NCBI RefSeq assembly: GCF_001190745.1
Contig: NZ_CP012196.1
Span: forward strand, 1,736,001-1,800,000
Direction: 5' to 3'
DNA length: 64,000 bases
Source of the DNA: Campylobacter gracilis
GTDB taxonomy: Bacteria > Campylobacterota > Campylobacteria > Campylobacterales > Campylobacteraceae
Positions 52,469 through 61,575 of this stretch are shown one piece after another. Position numbers and translations under genes: made by a program. The number at the start of each line of letters is the position of its first letter. The first letter of the stretch is position 1. The notes under the pieces are model-generated. The model did not search any database. It was not told where the DNA came from and saw only the letters and a program-made list of their open reading frames with translations.

Positions 52469-53172
52469 TCGGCTTCTTTATATAAAATTCTGCCGCAATA
52501 CGGGCAGGTTACGATGTCGTCGCTTTTGATGACCGCAGAATAGGTCTTATCGCTTATGCGCATAAAGCAGCCGTAGCAGGCCTGTTTGCGCACCGGCGAG
52601 ACCGCCGTATTGCCCGCCCACTTGCGGATCTTTTCGTAGAATGAAACGGTTTTTGGATTCATCGCCTGCATTAGCTTATCGCGCTTGGCGTAGATCGCGC
52701 CGCGAGCGACCTCAACCTCGCCCATCTCGGCGCTTACCTGCTCCTGCAAGCTTTTTAGCTCGGCTTCAAACGCCTCTTGCTTTTCGCTCTGCTCTTTTAC
52801 GAGCGTTTCCTTTGCGGCTACGATCTTTTCCAGCCTTTCGATCTCCTCGTTTGTGGCTTCGAGCTGTTCTTTTGCGATGTCCTCTTCGACGCTAAGGGCT
52901 TTGATCTCCTTTTCGGTCTTTGCCGCGCCGCTTTTTTTGCCCGTGCTTTTTAGCTTGGACGAAAAGGCGCTAAGCTGCGCGTTTGCTTGTAAAATTTGAG
53001 ATTTTAGCTCGGCGATCTCCGCATTTAGAGTTTCGATCTGTTCTTTTGCGCCGTTTATTTCAGTGCTTTTTTTACTCAGCTTCTCCTGTGCGGCCTCGAT
53101 TTTAGGCTTAAATCCGTCCAGCTGCTTATCGAATTCGCAAAGCTCTACCAATTGGCTTAAATATTTGTTCAT
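52465..53172 (-). CDS. Coiled-coil zinc-ribbon protein, HP0958 (FlgZ)-like
   Basis: The 235-residue protein is one long coiled-coil hairpin (about residues 10-175) with a C-terminal C4 zinc ribbon: CYGCFMRIS near 200 and CPYCGRILY at the end. This is the layout of H. pylori HP0958, which in that organism stabilises RpoN and binds flaA mRNA and is needed for motility. The neighbours (nif3-like before, waaA after) are the same as in H. pylori, which supports orthology. Role here is uncertain because some high-GC Campylobacter are not flagellated. Confidence 0.85.
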   Translation of the reverse strand: MNKYLSQLVELCEFDKQLDGFKPKIEAAQEKLSKKSTEINGAKEQIETLNAEIAELKSQILQANAQLSAFSSKLKSTGKKSGAAKTEKEIKALSVEEDIAKEQLEATNEEIERLEKIVAAKETLVKEQSEKQEAFEAELKSLQEQVSAEMGEVEVARGAIYAKRDKLMQAMNPKTVSFYEKIRKWAGNTAVSPVRKQACYGCFMRISDKTYSAVIKSDDIVTCPYCGRILYKEAE

Positions 53173-53181
53173 CTTCTTCCT

Positions 53182-53904
53182 TTAATAATACGTAAATGGA
53201 TTTTTTTGCTCACTTATTATAACTTCAATTTCGCTTTTTTGCAAGAAAGGTGCGAGCGCGCGCCCAAAATAGCGCTCACTTTCAAAATGATTTATATCGA
53301 TCAAACTCACGCCGTTTTCTAAATTTTGAAGCGCCGCGTGATATTTTATATCGCCCGTGATGAAGCAATCCACGCCCAAGCTTTGGTTCAGTTCGCTTCC
53401 GCTGCCGGTGCAAAGCGCGATATTTCGGATGAAATTTTTCGTCTTTACCGCGCGCAGATGCTCGATACCAAGCTTGCGCTTTATCTGTGCGCACAGAGCT
53501 TCAAAGCTCAAATCCGCGCGCATGAAAACCAAAAATTCCCGCTCATCCGTAATTTCAAATTTTAAAATTTCGCGCGCTACGAACCCGTTTAAAACGTGCT
53601 TGTCAAAGTTCGTATGCATCGCGATGAGAGAGATGTTTTTGCGGATCATATCATAGATCAAATTTGCAGGATATAGCCGCGGATCAAGCGATTTTAGCGG
53701 GCTGAAAATCAGCGGGTGGTGCACCACGAAAAGCGAGTCCGCCTCCGCCTCGCGCACCAGCTCGCTAGTAACGTCGAGGCTTAGATAGATTTTTGAAATT
53801 TCATCATCCAAGTTTCCAAGCATTAGCCCGCTATTATCCCACGCCTCCGCGTCGCAAAATGGCGCGGTGGCGTTTAAAATTTCATAAATTTCGCCCGTTT
53901 TCAT
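53182..53904 (-). CDS. Nif3-like dinuclear metal centre protein
   Basis: The 240-residue NIF3/YbgI protein shows AEAWDNSGLMLGNLDDEI near residue 20, SLFVVHHPLIFSPLKSL near 57 (metal-binding His pair), IAMHTNFDKHVLNG near 95, CFITGDIKYHAALQNLENGVSLIDINHFESE near 187-215. Family members form hexameric rings with a two-metal site, some acting as GTP cyclohydrolase-like hydrolases; the substrate is unknown. It lies five bases from glyQ and nine from the zinc-ribbon gene. Confidence 0.92.
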   Translation of the reverse strand: MKTGEIYEILNATAPFCDAEAWDNSGLMLGNLDDEISKIYLSLDVTSELVREAEADSLFVVHHPLIFSPLKSLDPRLYPANLIYDMIRKNISLIAMHTNFDKHVLNGFVAREILKFEITDEREFLVFMRADLSFEALCAQIKRKLGIEHLRAVKTKNFIRNIALCTGSGSELNQSLGVDCFITGDIKYHAALQNLENGVSLIDINHFESERYFGRALAPFLQKSEIEVIISEQKNPFTYY

Positions 53905-53909
53905 AAATT

Positions 53910-54908
53910 TTACTTTTCGCTTTTATCCGCTTTGTCTGCGGCGTTTTTCTTGCCGTGGGCGTTCTTTAAATTTGCGCCCGTGGAATTTGCGTCCACTGCG
54001 CCGCCGTCTTTGCCGCTTTTTTTATCACTGCACGTTGCGGCGTCCAGCTCTGCGACATATTTTTGCGGATCTGCGTAGCAAAGCGCGCAGTTTTTGGCAA
54101 GATCGCGGATCTTTAAAATATAATCCTGCCTCTGCGTGACCGAGATCGCTCCGCGCGCGTCAAGGACGTTGAACGTGTGCGCCGCGAGCATGCAGTAATC
54201 ATACGCAGGAAGCGCCAGGCCGTGCTTTAGGATGCTTTTGCACTCGCCGAAGCAGTTTTCAAACTGACTAAAAAGCATCGCGGTGTCCGCAAGCTCAAAG
54301 TTGTATTTGCTAAACTCGAACTCGCCCCTTTTATGCACGTCGCCGTAGCTCACGAGCCCCGCCTTGTCGTCCCAGACGATGTCGTAAACGTCGTCTTTGT
54401 TTTGCAGATACATCGCCAAACGCTCAAGTCCGTAGGTGATCTCGCCGCTTATGAGCTCGCACGTGATGCCGCCCACCTGCTGAAAATATGTAAACTGCGT
54501 CACCTCCATGCCGTCCAGCCAAACCTCCCAGCCAAGCCCCCATGCTCCCAGCGTCGGGCTCTCCCAGTTGTCTTCTACGAAGCGGATATCGTGACTTTTA
54601 AGATCTAACCCCAGCTTCTCTAAGCTTTTTAGATAGAGCTCTTGGATATTATCGGGGCTCGGTTTTAAGATCACCTGAAACTGATAATACGCGCCCAAAC
54701 GGTTTGGGTTTTCGCCGTAGCGCCCGTCTGTGGGGCGACGCGAGGGTGCTACGTATGCCGCGCGCCAAGGTTTGCTTCCTAGGCTACGCAAAAAGGTAGC
54801 CTGATGATATGTGCCTGCGCCCGCGGGCATATCGTAGGGCTGAACGAGCAAGCAGCCCTGCTCGTGCCAGTAGTTTTGAAGCGTCAAAATAATCTGTGAA
54901 AACGTCAT
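53910..54908 (-). CDS. glyQ: Glycine-tRNA ligase alpha subunit
   Basis: The 332-residue alpha subunit of the two-chain glycyl-tRNA synthetase carries the ATP/glycine core: [79 protein letters not shown]. The usual chain is near 290 residues; this one ends in an extra 40-residue Asn/Ala/Lys-rich tail after about residue 292. The beta subunit gene glyS is not in the window, as in Campylobacter. AAAGGA precedes the ATG. It leads the operon running to rluA. Confidence 0.95.
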   Translation of the reverse strand: MTFSQIILTLQNYWHEQGCLLVQPYDMPAGAGTYHQATFLRSLGSKPWRAAYVAPSRRPTDGRYGENPNRLGAYYQFQVILKPSPDNIQELYLKSLEKLGLDLKSHDIRFVEDNWESPTLGAWGLGWEVWLDGMEVTQFTYFQQVGGITCELISGEITYGLERLAMYLQNKDDVYDIVWDDKAGLVSYGDVHKRGEFEFSKYNFELADTAMLFSQFENCFGECKSILKHGLALPAYDYCMLAAHTFNVLDARGAISVTQRQDYILKIRDLAKNCALCYADPQKYVAELDAATCSDKKSGKDGGAVDANSTGANLKNAHGKKNAADKADKSEK

Positions 54909-55001
54909 TTTTATCCTTTTATCGATATGTAAATTTAAATTTTATCTTCCAAAGCGCCTTTCAAAGCCTGCTTCAAAAGCTCTTCGTGGCTCTTAAATTT
55001 T

Positions 55002-55403
55002 TCAAATTTCAGCCGAGCATTCGCCCGCTTCCGTAGGCTCGTTCGCAAAATCAAAAACCGCGTAATCGCCCGCTTCGATATGTAATTTTTCGCCGGTTTC
55101 ATCGCGATCATTTTTGCGGCACTGCTTCGCGGATTTGCAAGCTTCGTCGTGGCTTTCTTTATGGTGCTGTTCCTTCTAGCAAGTGCCTATTAGCACGGAG
55201 TATTCGCCCTGCGCGCCGTTTTCATAGTCGTAATACGCAGCATAAATTTCGTTTTTCGCGGCGCTGCTTCTGCTAGCGTTAAATTTTAAAAACTCGCCCC
55301 ACAAATTTGCGATCACCCCTCGCCCGCTCATCTCATCTGCGTTATTCGTGCGAGTCTTTAGCCCACAAATTTCAAAGCCTTCGCTCAATTTTAAAATTTT
55401 CAT
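55002..55403 (-). pseudogene. Decayed GyrI-like/AraC effector-binding domain protein
   Basis: The frame opens MKILKLSEGFEICGLKTRTNNADEMSG and runs to AQGEYSVLIGTC, the first half of the GyrI-like/AraC effector-binding fold, then hits TAG at codon 76. Reading on in the same frame, after a lysine-rich stretch, gives IEAGDYAVFDFANEP, the expected next strand of the domain, before a second stop at 55002-55004. Members are about 150 residues. So the gene seems broken by a nonsense change and has lost its end. It lies three bases beyond the purE stop, on the same strand. A functional 75-residue protein cannot be excluded. Confidence 0.6.
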
Positions 55404-55406
55404 AGA

Positions 55407-55907
55407 TTAATCTTCAAGCAGCACTTCGATCTGCTCGGAGTCCTTTTTCAGAGCCTCCGCTTTTGCGGCGCGATCTACCTTTAGTTTCGAGCTTAGCACC
55501 TCGTCGCTTAGAGCTAAAATTTGCACCGCCAGATACGCCGCGTTTTTCGCGCCTGCCTTGCCGATCGCAAGTGTCGCGACGGGGATACCCGCAGGCATCT
55601 GCACAGTCGAATACAGCGCATCTACACCGCTAAGCGCGCTACCGCCGAGCGGAACGCCTAGCACCGGCTTGGTCGTATTTGCAGCGACCGCCCCGGCAAG
55701 ATGCGCCGCCATGCCCGCCGCGCAGATGAAAACCTGCGCACCCTTTTTCTCGGCGTCCGCGACGTATTTAGCCGTACGGGCGGGACTTCGGTGCGCCGAA
55801 GATACGATCATCTCGTATGGCGCGCCGAATTCGTTTAAAATTTTAGCCGCCTCGTAAACGACCTCGTAATCGCTCTTTGAGCCCATTATTATAGAAACAA
55901 ATTTCAT
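55407..55907 (-). CDS. purE: N5-carboxyaminoimidazole ribonucleotide mutase
   Basis: The 166-residue class I PurE converts N5-CAIR to CAIR in purine synthesis. Motifs are SIIMGSKSDYEVVYEAAKIL near residue 5, VSSAHRSPARTAKYV near 40 (catalytic His), AAGMAAHLAGAVAANTTKPVLGVPLGG near 68 and the QMPAGIPVATLAIGKAGAKNAA run near 110. The ATG I choose follows AAAGGAGA and overlaps the U32 gene stop by four bases. Confidence 0.96.
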   Translation of the reverse strand: MKFVSIIMGSKSDYEVVYEAAKILNEFGAPYEMIVSSAHRSPARTAKYVADAEKKGAQVFICAAGMAAHLAGAVAANTTKPVLGVPLGGSALSGVDALYSTVQMPAGIPVATLAIGKAGAKNAAYLAVQILALSDEVLSSKLKVDRAAKAEALKKDSEQIEVLLED

Positions 55908-57172
55908 TCTATCTCCTTTCTTAAAAAGCAAAACTCCGCAAGCTTCGCGGGTAGCTTAATCTCATTTAGATTGCCGCTGTGAATCTCGCTAAATTCCTTA
56001 CCGCTGCGGCTTTGCAGCTTCTTAAATTTTAAATATGGCTTGCCGTCAAGCTCGTAAATTTCGCCGATTTCATTATCGCAAGCGCAAATTTCAAAACCGC
56101 GCGGAGCAAAAATTTCATAGCTCTCACCAGGCAAAATTTTATCCTTGACGTTTATAAACTCGCCGTCCTGCGAGATAGCGCAGACCTGATGCGTGCCAAG
56201 CTCGATGCTGCGGTCTAAATTTTGCGTATCCTCTCGCTCGTACGGGCGCTTTATCAAATATCCGTCGCTAAAGCCGCGGTTTTTAAGCGTCGCGATCTCG
56301 CGCTCGTAAACACGGGCCTCAAATTTATCGCTCGCGGCATCGTCGATCGCCGCGCGGTAGGCGTTCGTGGCGCACGCGACGTAGTATTCGCTCTTGGTGC
56401 GCCCTTCGATTTTGAAGCTGTCGATCGCGCCCGTTTGCATGATCTTTTGCACGTGCGAAATGAGGCTAAGATCCTTCGCGTTCATTACGAAAGTGCCCTC
56501 CCCTTCACGCTCTTGCAAGCGGAAAAGCGCGCTGGTTTCGGGATTTTTCGCATAAATCTCATAGTTAAATCTACAGTCGTTCGCGCAGCTTCCGCGGTTG
56601 CTGAAGCGTCCGCTTTGCACCGCGCTAACAAGACAGCGCCCGCTGTATGCGAAACACATCGAGCCGTGCACGAAAATTTCGATTTCTAAGTTTGGAATTT
56701 TATCTTTGATCTGCACGGCGTCTTTGAGCGTCATTTCGCGCGCCGCGACAATGCGAACGGCGCCCAGCTCCGCCCAAACCTGCGCATCCAGATAATTTAG
56801 CACGTTGGCCTGGGTAGAGACGTGGATCGGGATTTGCGGCGCTACGGCTCGCGCGAGACTTGCGACGCCTAAAGTGGCGATTAAAATTCCATCCACGCGC
56901 AGATCGCGAAGAAATTCCAAATGCCTTTCGATGTTTCCTAGCTGGCCGTTGGTCGCAAAGCCGTTTACGGTCGCATATAGCTTCTTGCCGCGCTCGTGCG
57001 CGTACGCGACGCCCTGCGCGAAGCTTTCCTTGCTAAATTCCTTCGCGCTTCGCTGGCGCAGCGAAAATGAGCCCGTGCTTGCATACACGGCGTCCGCGCC
57101 GTAAGCCAGGGCGATTTTTAGTTTCGTTAAATTCCCAGCAGGAGCTAAGAGTTCGGGTTTTTTCAAATACAT
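55904..57172 (-). CDS. U32 family peptidase (TrhP/RlhA-type)
   Basis: The 422-residue protein has the U32 signature: KPELLAPAGNLTKLKIALAYGADAVYAS, FVHGSMCFAYSGRCLVSAVQSGRFSNRGSCANDCRF with its Cys set near 170-203, and IDSFKIEGRTKSEYYVA near 255. Members of this family act in hydroxylation of tRNA U34 or rRNA rather than proteolysis, using iron-sulfur chemistry; which subgroup this is cannot be settled by eye. It precedes purE with a four-base overlap, as in C. jejuni. Confidence 0.9.
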   Translation of the reverse strand: MYLKKPELLAPAGNLTKLKIALAYGADAVYASTGSFSLRQRSAKEFSKESFAQGVAYAHERGKKLYATVNGFATNGQLGNIERHLEFLRDLRVDGILIATLGVASLARAVAPQIPIHVSTQANVLNYLDAQVWAELGAVRIVAAREMTLKDAVQIKDKIPNLEIEIFVHGSMCFAYSGRCLVSAVQSGRFSNRGSCANDCRFNYEIYAKNPETSALFRLQEREGEGTFVMNAKDLSLISHVQKIMQTGAIDSFKIEGRTKSEYYVACATNAYRAAIDDAASDKFEARVYEREIATLKNRGFSDGYLIKRPYEREDTQNLDRSIELGTHQVCAISQDGEFINVKDKILPGESYEIFAPRGFEICACDNEIGEIYELDGKPYLKFKKLQSRSGKEFSEIHSGNLNEIKLPAKLAEFCFLRKEIE

Positions 57173-57237
57173 TCCTAGTGATTTTTTAAGCGCGATTTTA
57201 CTACAATTTAGCCAAAATTTTATTTAAGGAGCAGTTG

Positions 57238-58026
57238 ATGCGAGCCGATCTACACAACCACACCTATCTTTGCAACCACGCTAGCGGCGAGCCGCGGCAG
57301 TATTTGGAAGCGGCGATCGCACGAGGCATAGAAATTTTCGGCTTTGCGGATCATGCGCCGATGAACTTCGATCAAAAATACCGAATGAGCTTCGAACAGA
57401 TGGAACTTTACGAGCGGATGATTAGGGGTCTGCGAGATGAGTTTAGCGGGCGGATCGACGTGCGGCTGGGATATGAGGTCGATTTTATGACGAAAAAAGA
57501 GCTAATGGATGAGCGGATTTTCGCGCGCGAGGTCGATTATCTCATCGGCTCGGTGCATTTTTTAAACAACTGGGGCTTTGATAACGAGGAATTTTTAGAT
57601 CAGTGGAGTGGGCGCGAAATAGACGACGTTTATCGCGAATACTTTGCGCTGATCTGCGCGCTGTGCAAAAGCGGTAAATTCGACATTTTAGGGCATATGG
57701 ATCTGATTAAAATTTTTAAATTTACTCCGAAAAAAGATATTAGAGTTTTGGCAGGCGGCGCGATAAACGCGATCAAAAAAAGCGGCATCGTCGTGGAGCT
57801 AAACTCCGCGGGGCTTCGCAAGCCCGCAAATGAAATTTATCCAAGCGACGCGCTTTTGGAGGTGCTTGCGGATGCGGACGTGCCGATCACGCTTAGCTCG
57901 GACGCGCACTCGGTAGCTCAAGTAGCACTAAACTACGATAAAATTTACGCCAAAGCGCGCGAGTTCGGCTACGAGCGGATCGCAGTTTTCAAAAACCGCG
58001 AGCGACAGTTCGTAAATCTGGCGTAA
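57238..58026 (+). CDS. PHP-domain histidinol-phosphatase (HisK-like)
   Basis: The 262-residue protein shows the metal ligands of the PHP fold: DLHNHTYLCNH near residue 4, GFADHAPMNF near 37, LGYEVDFM near 79, GSVHFLNNW near 105, FDILGHMDLIKIF near 150 and SSDAHSVAQV near 222. HisK-type members dephosphorylate L-histidinol phosphate in histidine synthesis. The ATG follows AAGGAG; a TTG just upstream is not needed. It diverges from the U32 gene. Confidence 0.88.
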   Translation: MRADLHNHTYLCNHASGEPRQYLEAAIARGIEIFGFADHAPMNFDQKYRMSFEQMELYERMIRGLRDEFSGRIDVRLGYEVDFMTKKELMDERIFAREVDYLIGSVHFLNNWGFDNEEFLDQWSGREIDDVYREYFALICALCKSGKFDILGHMDLIKIFKFTPKKDIRVLAGGAINAIKKSGIVVELNSAGLRKPANEIYPSDALLEVLADADVPITLSSDAHSVAQVALNYDKIYAKAREFGYERIAVFKNRERQFVNLA

Positions 58027-58033
58027 ATTTTAA

Positions 58034-58067
58034 CGCCAGCCGCCTTTAAATTTAAAAAGGCGTGGCG
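58034..58067 (+). terminator. Terminator-like hairpin after the PHP gene
   Basis: CGCCTTT and AAAGGCG form a perfect stem, extended across a two-base bulge by CGCCA/TGGCG. It starts eight bases beyond the stop. A clear U-tract is missing. Confidence 0.5.
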
Positions 58068-58116
58068 GCGAGAAATTTTAAAATTTTAAAATTTTCGGCG
58101 GCGAGAAATTTTAAAA
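58064..58116. repeat. Direct repeat upstream of glnA
   Basis: GGCGGCGAGAAATTTTAAAA occurs twice, 33 bases apart (58064-58083 and 58097-58116). It lies about 100 bases upstream of the glnA start and is the local form of the AAATTTTAAAA words common in this genome. Confidence 0.7.
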
Positions 58117-58219
58117 ATCGTGGCGCGCAAAACGGCGCAGATAAAGTCGAATTTCAACTAAATAATGTTAAAATCCGCCGTTAAATTTAGCCCGAATACG
58201 GGCGGAAAAAAGGAAAAAT

Positions 58220-59647
58220 ATGGGAAAATTTGTTAATGACGTGAAGGAATTTTTTAAATTTTGCGATGAAAACGAGGTCGAGTTCGTGGATTTTAGATTT
58301 ACCGATCTAAAAGGCACCTGGCACCATGTCGCTTACAACTACAAGCGCCTGCCGAAGGACTTCGCCGACGGAATTCCGTTCGACGCAAGCTCAGTAGCGG
58401 CATGGCAGCCAATCGATAAATCCGATATGATGCTAAAGCCCGATGTAGCAACGGCGTTTTTGGATCCGTTCACCGCGGACGTTACGATCATCGTCATCTG
58501 CGACGTTTACGACATCTACAAAAACGAGCTTTACGAAAAATGCCCGCGCTCTATCGCTAAAAAAGCCGAGCAGTTTCTACAAACCACGGGTCTTGGAGAT
58601 ACCTGCTATTTCGGGCCGGAGAATGAATTTTTCATTTTCGACGACGTAAAGATCATCGACGATATGAACTGCGCGATGTTTAAGGTAGATACCGAAGAGG
58701 GGCATTGGAACAGCGGCAAAAACTACAAAGACGGCTTTAATAGCGGTCACCGCCCGGGCGTAAAGGGCGGCTACTTCCCCGTCCAGCCCGTCGATTCGAT
58801 GGTCGATCTGCGCGCCGAGATGCTAAAGGTACTTGAGCAGATCGGGCTTGAGACCTTCATCTGCCACCACGAAGTAGCGCAAGGACAGGGCGAGATCGGC
58901 GTTAAATACGGCACTCTCGTCGAGGCCGCCGACAACGTGCAAAAATACAAATACGTAGTAAAGATGGTCGCGCACCTAAACGGCAAGACCGCGACCTTTA
59001 TGCCAAAGCCACTCTACGGCGATAACGGCAGCGGAATGCACGTGCACCAATCGATCTGGAAAAAGGGCAAAAACACCTTTTACAAAAAGGGCAACTACGC
59101 AAATTTAAGCGACGCGGCGAGGTGGTATATCGGCGGCGTGCTAAAGCATGCGCGCAGCGTCGCGGCGTTTACGAACCCGAGCACCAACAGCTACAAGCGC
59201 CTGATCCCGGGCTTTGAGGCGCCGTCCATTCTAACTTATTCGAGCCAAAACCGCTCCGCTTCGATCCGCATCCCTTACGGCAGCGGCGAGCACTCGGTGC
59301 GCGCGGAGATGCGCTTCCCAGATAGCACCGCGTGCCCGTATTTGGCATTTGCGGCGATGCTGATGGCGGGAATCGACGGTATCAAAAACAAAACCGAGCC
59401 GGTGGGGCCGATGGATGAGAATTTATTCAAACTACACCTAGATGAAATTCGCGAGCGTGGTATCGAGCAGCTTCCGCACACGCTTCGCGGCAGTCTAGAA
59501 GCGGTGATCCGCGATAATGAGTATCTGCGCCCGATAATGAGCGAGCTTTTTATCGAGACCTATCAGCATTTTAAATTTGAAACTCAGGTTTGGCCTTACG
59601 AGGCGCGCCCTACGCCGTTTGAGTTTGCGACGAATTATTCGTGCTAA
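58220..59647 (+). CDS. glnA: Glutamine synthetase, type I, without adenylylation tyrosine
   Basis: The 475-residue GSI makes glutamine from glutamate and ammonia. It has [16 protein letters not shown] near residue 20, the metal ligands [13 protein letters not shown] near 130, [25 protein letters not shown] near 225, [17 protein letters not shown] near 272 and [20 protein letters not shown] near 345. At the place of the adenylylation loop (NLYDL in enteric bacteria) it reads NLFKL, with Phe403 instead of Tyr. The same change is known for H. pylori GS, which is not covalently regulated. AAAAGGA precedes the ATG; a strong terminator follows. Confidence 0.97.
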   Translation: MGKFVNDVKEFFKFCDENEVEFVDFRFTDLKGTWHHVAYNYKRLPKDFADGIPFDASSVAAWQPIDKSDMMLKPDVATAFLDPFTADVTIIVICDVYDIYKNELYEKCPRSIAKKAEQFLQTTGLGDTCYFGPENEFFIFDDVKIIDDMNCAMFKVDTEEGHWNSGKNYKDGFNSGHRPGVKGGYFPVQPVDSMVDLRAEMLKVLEQIGLETFICHHEVAQGQGEIGVKYGTLVEAADNVQKYKYVVKMVAHLNGKTATFMPKPLYGDNGSGMHVHQSIWKKGKNTFYKKGNYANLSDAARWYIGGVLKHARSVAAFTNPSTNSYKRLIPGFEAPSILTYSSQNRSASIRIPYGSGEHSVRAEMRFPDSTACPYLAFAAMLMAGIDGIKNKTEPVGPMDENLFKLHLDEIRERGIEQLPHTLRGSLEAVIRDNEYLRPIMSELFIETYQHFKFETQVWPYEARPTPFEFATNYSC

Positions 59648-59659
59648 AACGGGCTTATT

Positions 59660-59701
59660 TTATGCCGCACTGCCCGGTTTTTACGAGGCGGTGCGGCATA
59701 A
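59660..59701 (+). terminator. Strong hairpin terminator after glnA
   Basis: TTATGCCGCACTGCC and GGCGGTGCGGCATAA pair over 15 positions with only one G-T wobble, starting 13 bases beyond the stop, around a 12-base loop. The tail is short of U but the stem is the strongest in the window. Confidence 0.75.
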
Positions 59702-59776
59702 GGTCTTGGAATTTTAAAATTTCGCCGCACGCGAACTTTTAAAGCTCTACCGCATGCGCGAACTTAAATACCGCCC

Positions 59777-61030
59777 GTGAAGCTTCAACTCTTTTACTCT
59801 AAACGCGAAATTTTATACTTTCTGCTTATTTTACTTGGAATTTTATCGATAAATTTAGGCTTGAAATTTTATGAATTTAAAGAATTTCGCGCGAAAAACT
59901 ACGCTTTTTACGACGCGCAAATTTTAAACGCCTATACCAAAACGAACGAGCGCGGCCGCACCTACACGGTGCTAAAGCTCAAAACGGCGGATTTCACCCT
60001 CTACACGACTGCCGGGCTCGGGCGGGAATTTCACCGCTTCGCGCGCGTAAATATCGGCATCGTAACGAAAAACGTAAAATTTTTAGATTTTTTAAAGCAG
60101 CGCTTTTACGCGCCAAATTTTAAAATTTCAGCTGAGACCGCACCTTCTGGGGCAAAATGGCGCGCGATAAGCTTCGTTCGCGCCCAACACGAAGATGAGA
60201 TGACGGCGGATCTTTACTCCGCGCTGTATTTTGCGACCGAAATTTCAAAACCGCTGCGCGCTAGCGTGACGAACTGGGGCATAGCGCACATCATCTCGAT
60301 CAGCGGCTTTCATCTGGGCATTATCTTTAGCACGGTCTTTCTCTTGGCGATGCCGATCTACCGCTATTTTCAGGATCGCTACTTTCCGTACCGCAGCGCT
60401 AAGCGCGATCTTAGCGTCTTTGTGATCGTGCTGATGAGCGGATATCTCTTCGTGCTTGATTTTACGCCGAGCTTTCTGCGCTCGCTTGCGATGTGCTGCG
60501 TGGGGTTTTACCTTGCGATGCGAAATTTCTACGTCGTGAAATTTACGAACCTCTTTCTAACGATCGCGCTTCTGCTCGCGTTTTTCCCGCACCTGGCCTT
60601 TTCGATCGGATTTTATTTCTCCTGCCTCGGCGTGCTGTATATTTTCCTCTACCTGCACCATTTCGCGCCTAAATTTAAGCTCTGGCAGAACGTCATACTT
60701 TTTAATCTCTACGTTTGGCTCAGCATGAACGTGGCGGTCTATTATTTCTTCCCGACCGCTTCGTTGCAGCAGCTTAGCGTCATGCCGCTAGGATACGTGT
60801 TTGTAATCTTTTATCCGCTGAGTATCTTTTTGCATCTATTCGGGCTCGGCGGCGCGCTCGATACGCCGCTGCTTGCGTTTTTAAACTTTGCTCTACCGAG
60901 CTTTCAGGCGCAAATTCCGCCGCTTCTTTTCGCGCTTGCAAACATCTGCGCGCTTGCTGCGATTAAGCTTCGCTACGCAGCACTCGGTTGCGCGATAATC
61001 GGAATTTCGCCGATATTTTTTATAACGTAG
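59777..61030 (+). CDS. ComEC/Rec2-like competence membrane protein
   Basis: The 417-residue membrane protein has an N-terminal helix, an about 100-residue periplasmic part resembling the ComEC OB-like domain (AQILNAYTKTNERGRTYTVLKLK), and a competence channel domain beginning with HIISISGFHLGIIFSTVFLLAMP (about residue 172), the best-known ComEC motif, followed by six or more helices. It would carry single-stranded DNA across the inner membrane. There is no C-terminal beta-lactamase-like domain, the usual short Campylobacter form. It starts with GTG and has no clear ribosome site, so the start is uncertain. Confidence 0.85.
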   Translation: MKLQLFYSKREILYFLLILLGILSINLGLKFYEFKEFRAKNYAFYDAQILNAYTKTNERGRTYTVLKLKTADFTLYTTAGLGREFHRFARVNIGIVTKNVKFLDFLKQRFYAPNFKISAETAPSGAKWRAISFVRAQHEDEMTADLYSALYFATEISKPLRASVTNWGIAHIISISGFHLGIIFSTVFLLAMPIYRYFQDRYFPYRSAKRDLSVFVIVLMSGYLFVLDFTPSFLRSLAMCCVGFYLAMRNFYVVKFTNLFLTIALLLAFFPHLAFSIGFYFSCLGVLYIFLYLHHFAPKFKLWQNVILFNLYVWLSMNVAVYYFFPTASLQQLSVMPLGYVFVIFYPLSIFLHLFGLGGALDTPLLAFLNFALPSFQAQIPPLLFALANICALAAIKLRYAALGCAIIGISPIFFIT

Positions 61031-61109
61031 CGCGCGAAAATTCCAGCGGAAATTTTATCCGTTGGAATTTTATGCTAAAATCGCGCTTCAAATCTCATAA
61101 AGGATCAAA

Positions 61110-61400
61110 ATGTTTATTGCAAACCTCACTTACGTTAAAGAAATTAGCGAAGTCGATCGCTTTATCAACGAGCACAACGCGTTTTTAGACCGATTTTATG
61201 CGGCGGATAAATTTATCTGCTCAGGGCGCAAAGTCCCTCGCACGGGCGGTATCATCTTAATCAACGCCAAAGACCGCACGGAGCTTGATGAGATCATCGC
61301 GCAAGATCCGTTCTTCCAAAACGGCGTCGCAAAATACGAGATCATAGAATTTGCGCCGACGAAATTTGCGCCCGAGTTTTGGAGGCTTTTCGGCGAATAG
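61110..61400 (+). CDS. YciI-like protein
   Basis: A 96-residue protein of the YCII fold: MFIANLTYVKEISEVDRFINEHNAFLDRFYAADKF, then CSGRKVPRTGGIILINAKDRTELDEIIAQDPF, with the conserved His-Asp pair (His22 and an Asp near 70). Function of most members is unknown. AAAGGATC precedes the ATG and TAAAAT-like -10 words lie just upstream. It appears as a single unit. Confidence 0.88.
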   Translation: MFIANLTYVKEISEVDRFINEHNAFLDRFYAADKFICSGRKVPRTGGIILINAKDRTELDEIIAQDPFFQNGVAKYEIIEFAPTKFAPEFWRLFGE

Positions 61401-61575
61401 AGGGCTTGCGCGGGTCAAATTTTAAAATTTACGCACTCAAACACGCCTCCGAAATTTAGCCGTTTTGCGTGCGAAATGAAATTTTAACCTGAATTCAAAG
61501 CCGAAACGCAGTGGCAAATTTAGACAAGTTTAAAACTGAAATTATGCAAAAACGACCAAATTTAAAGGAGATCGA

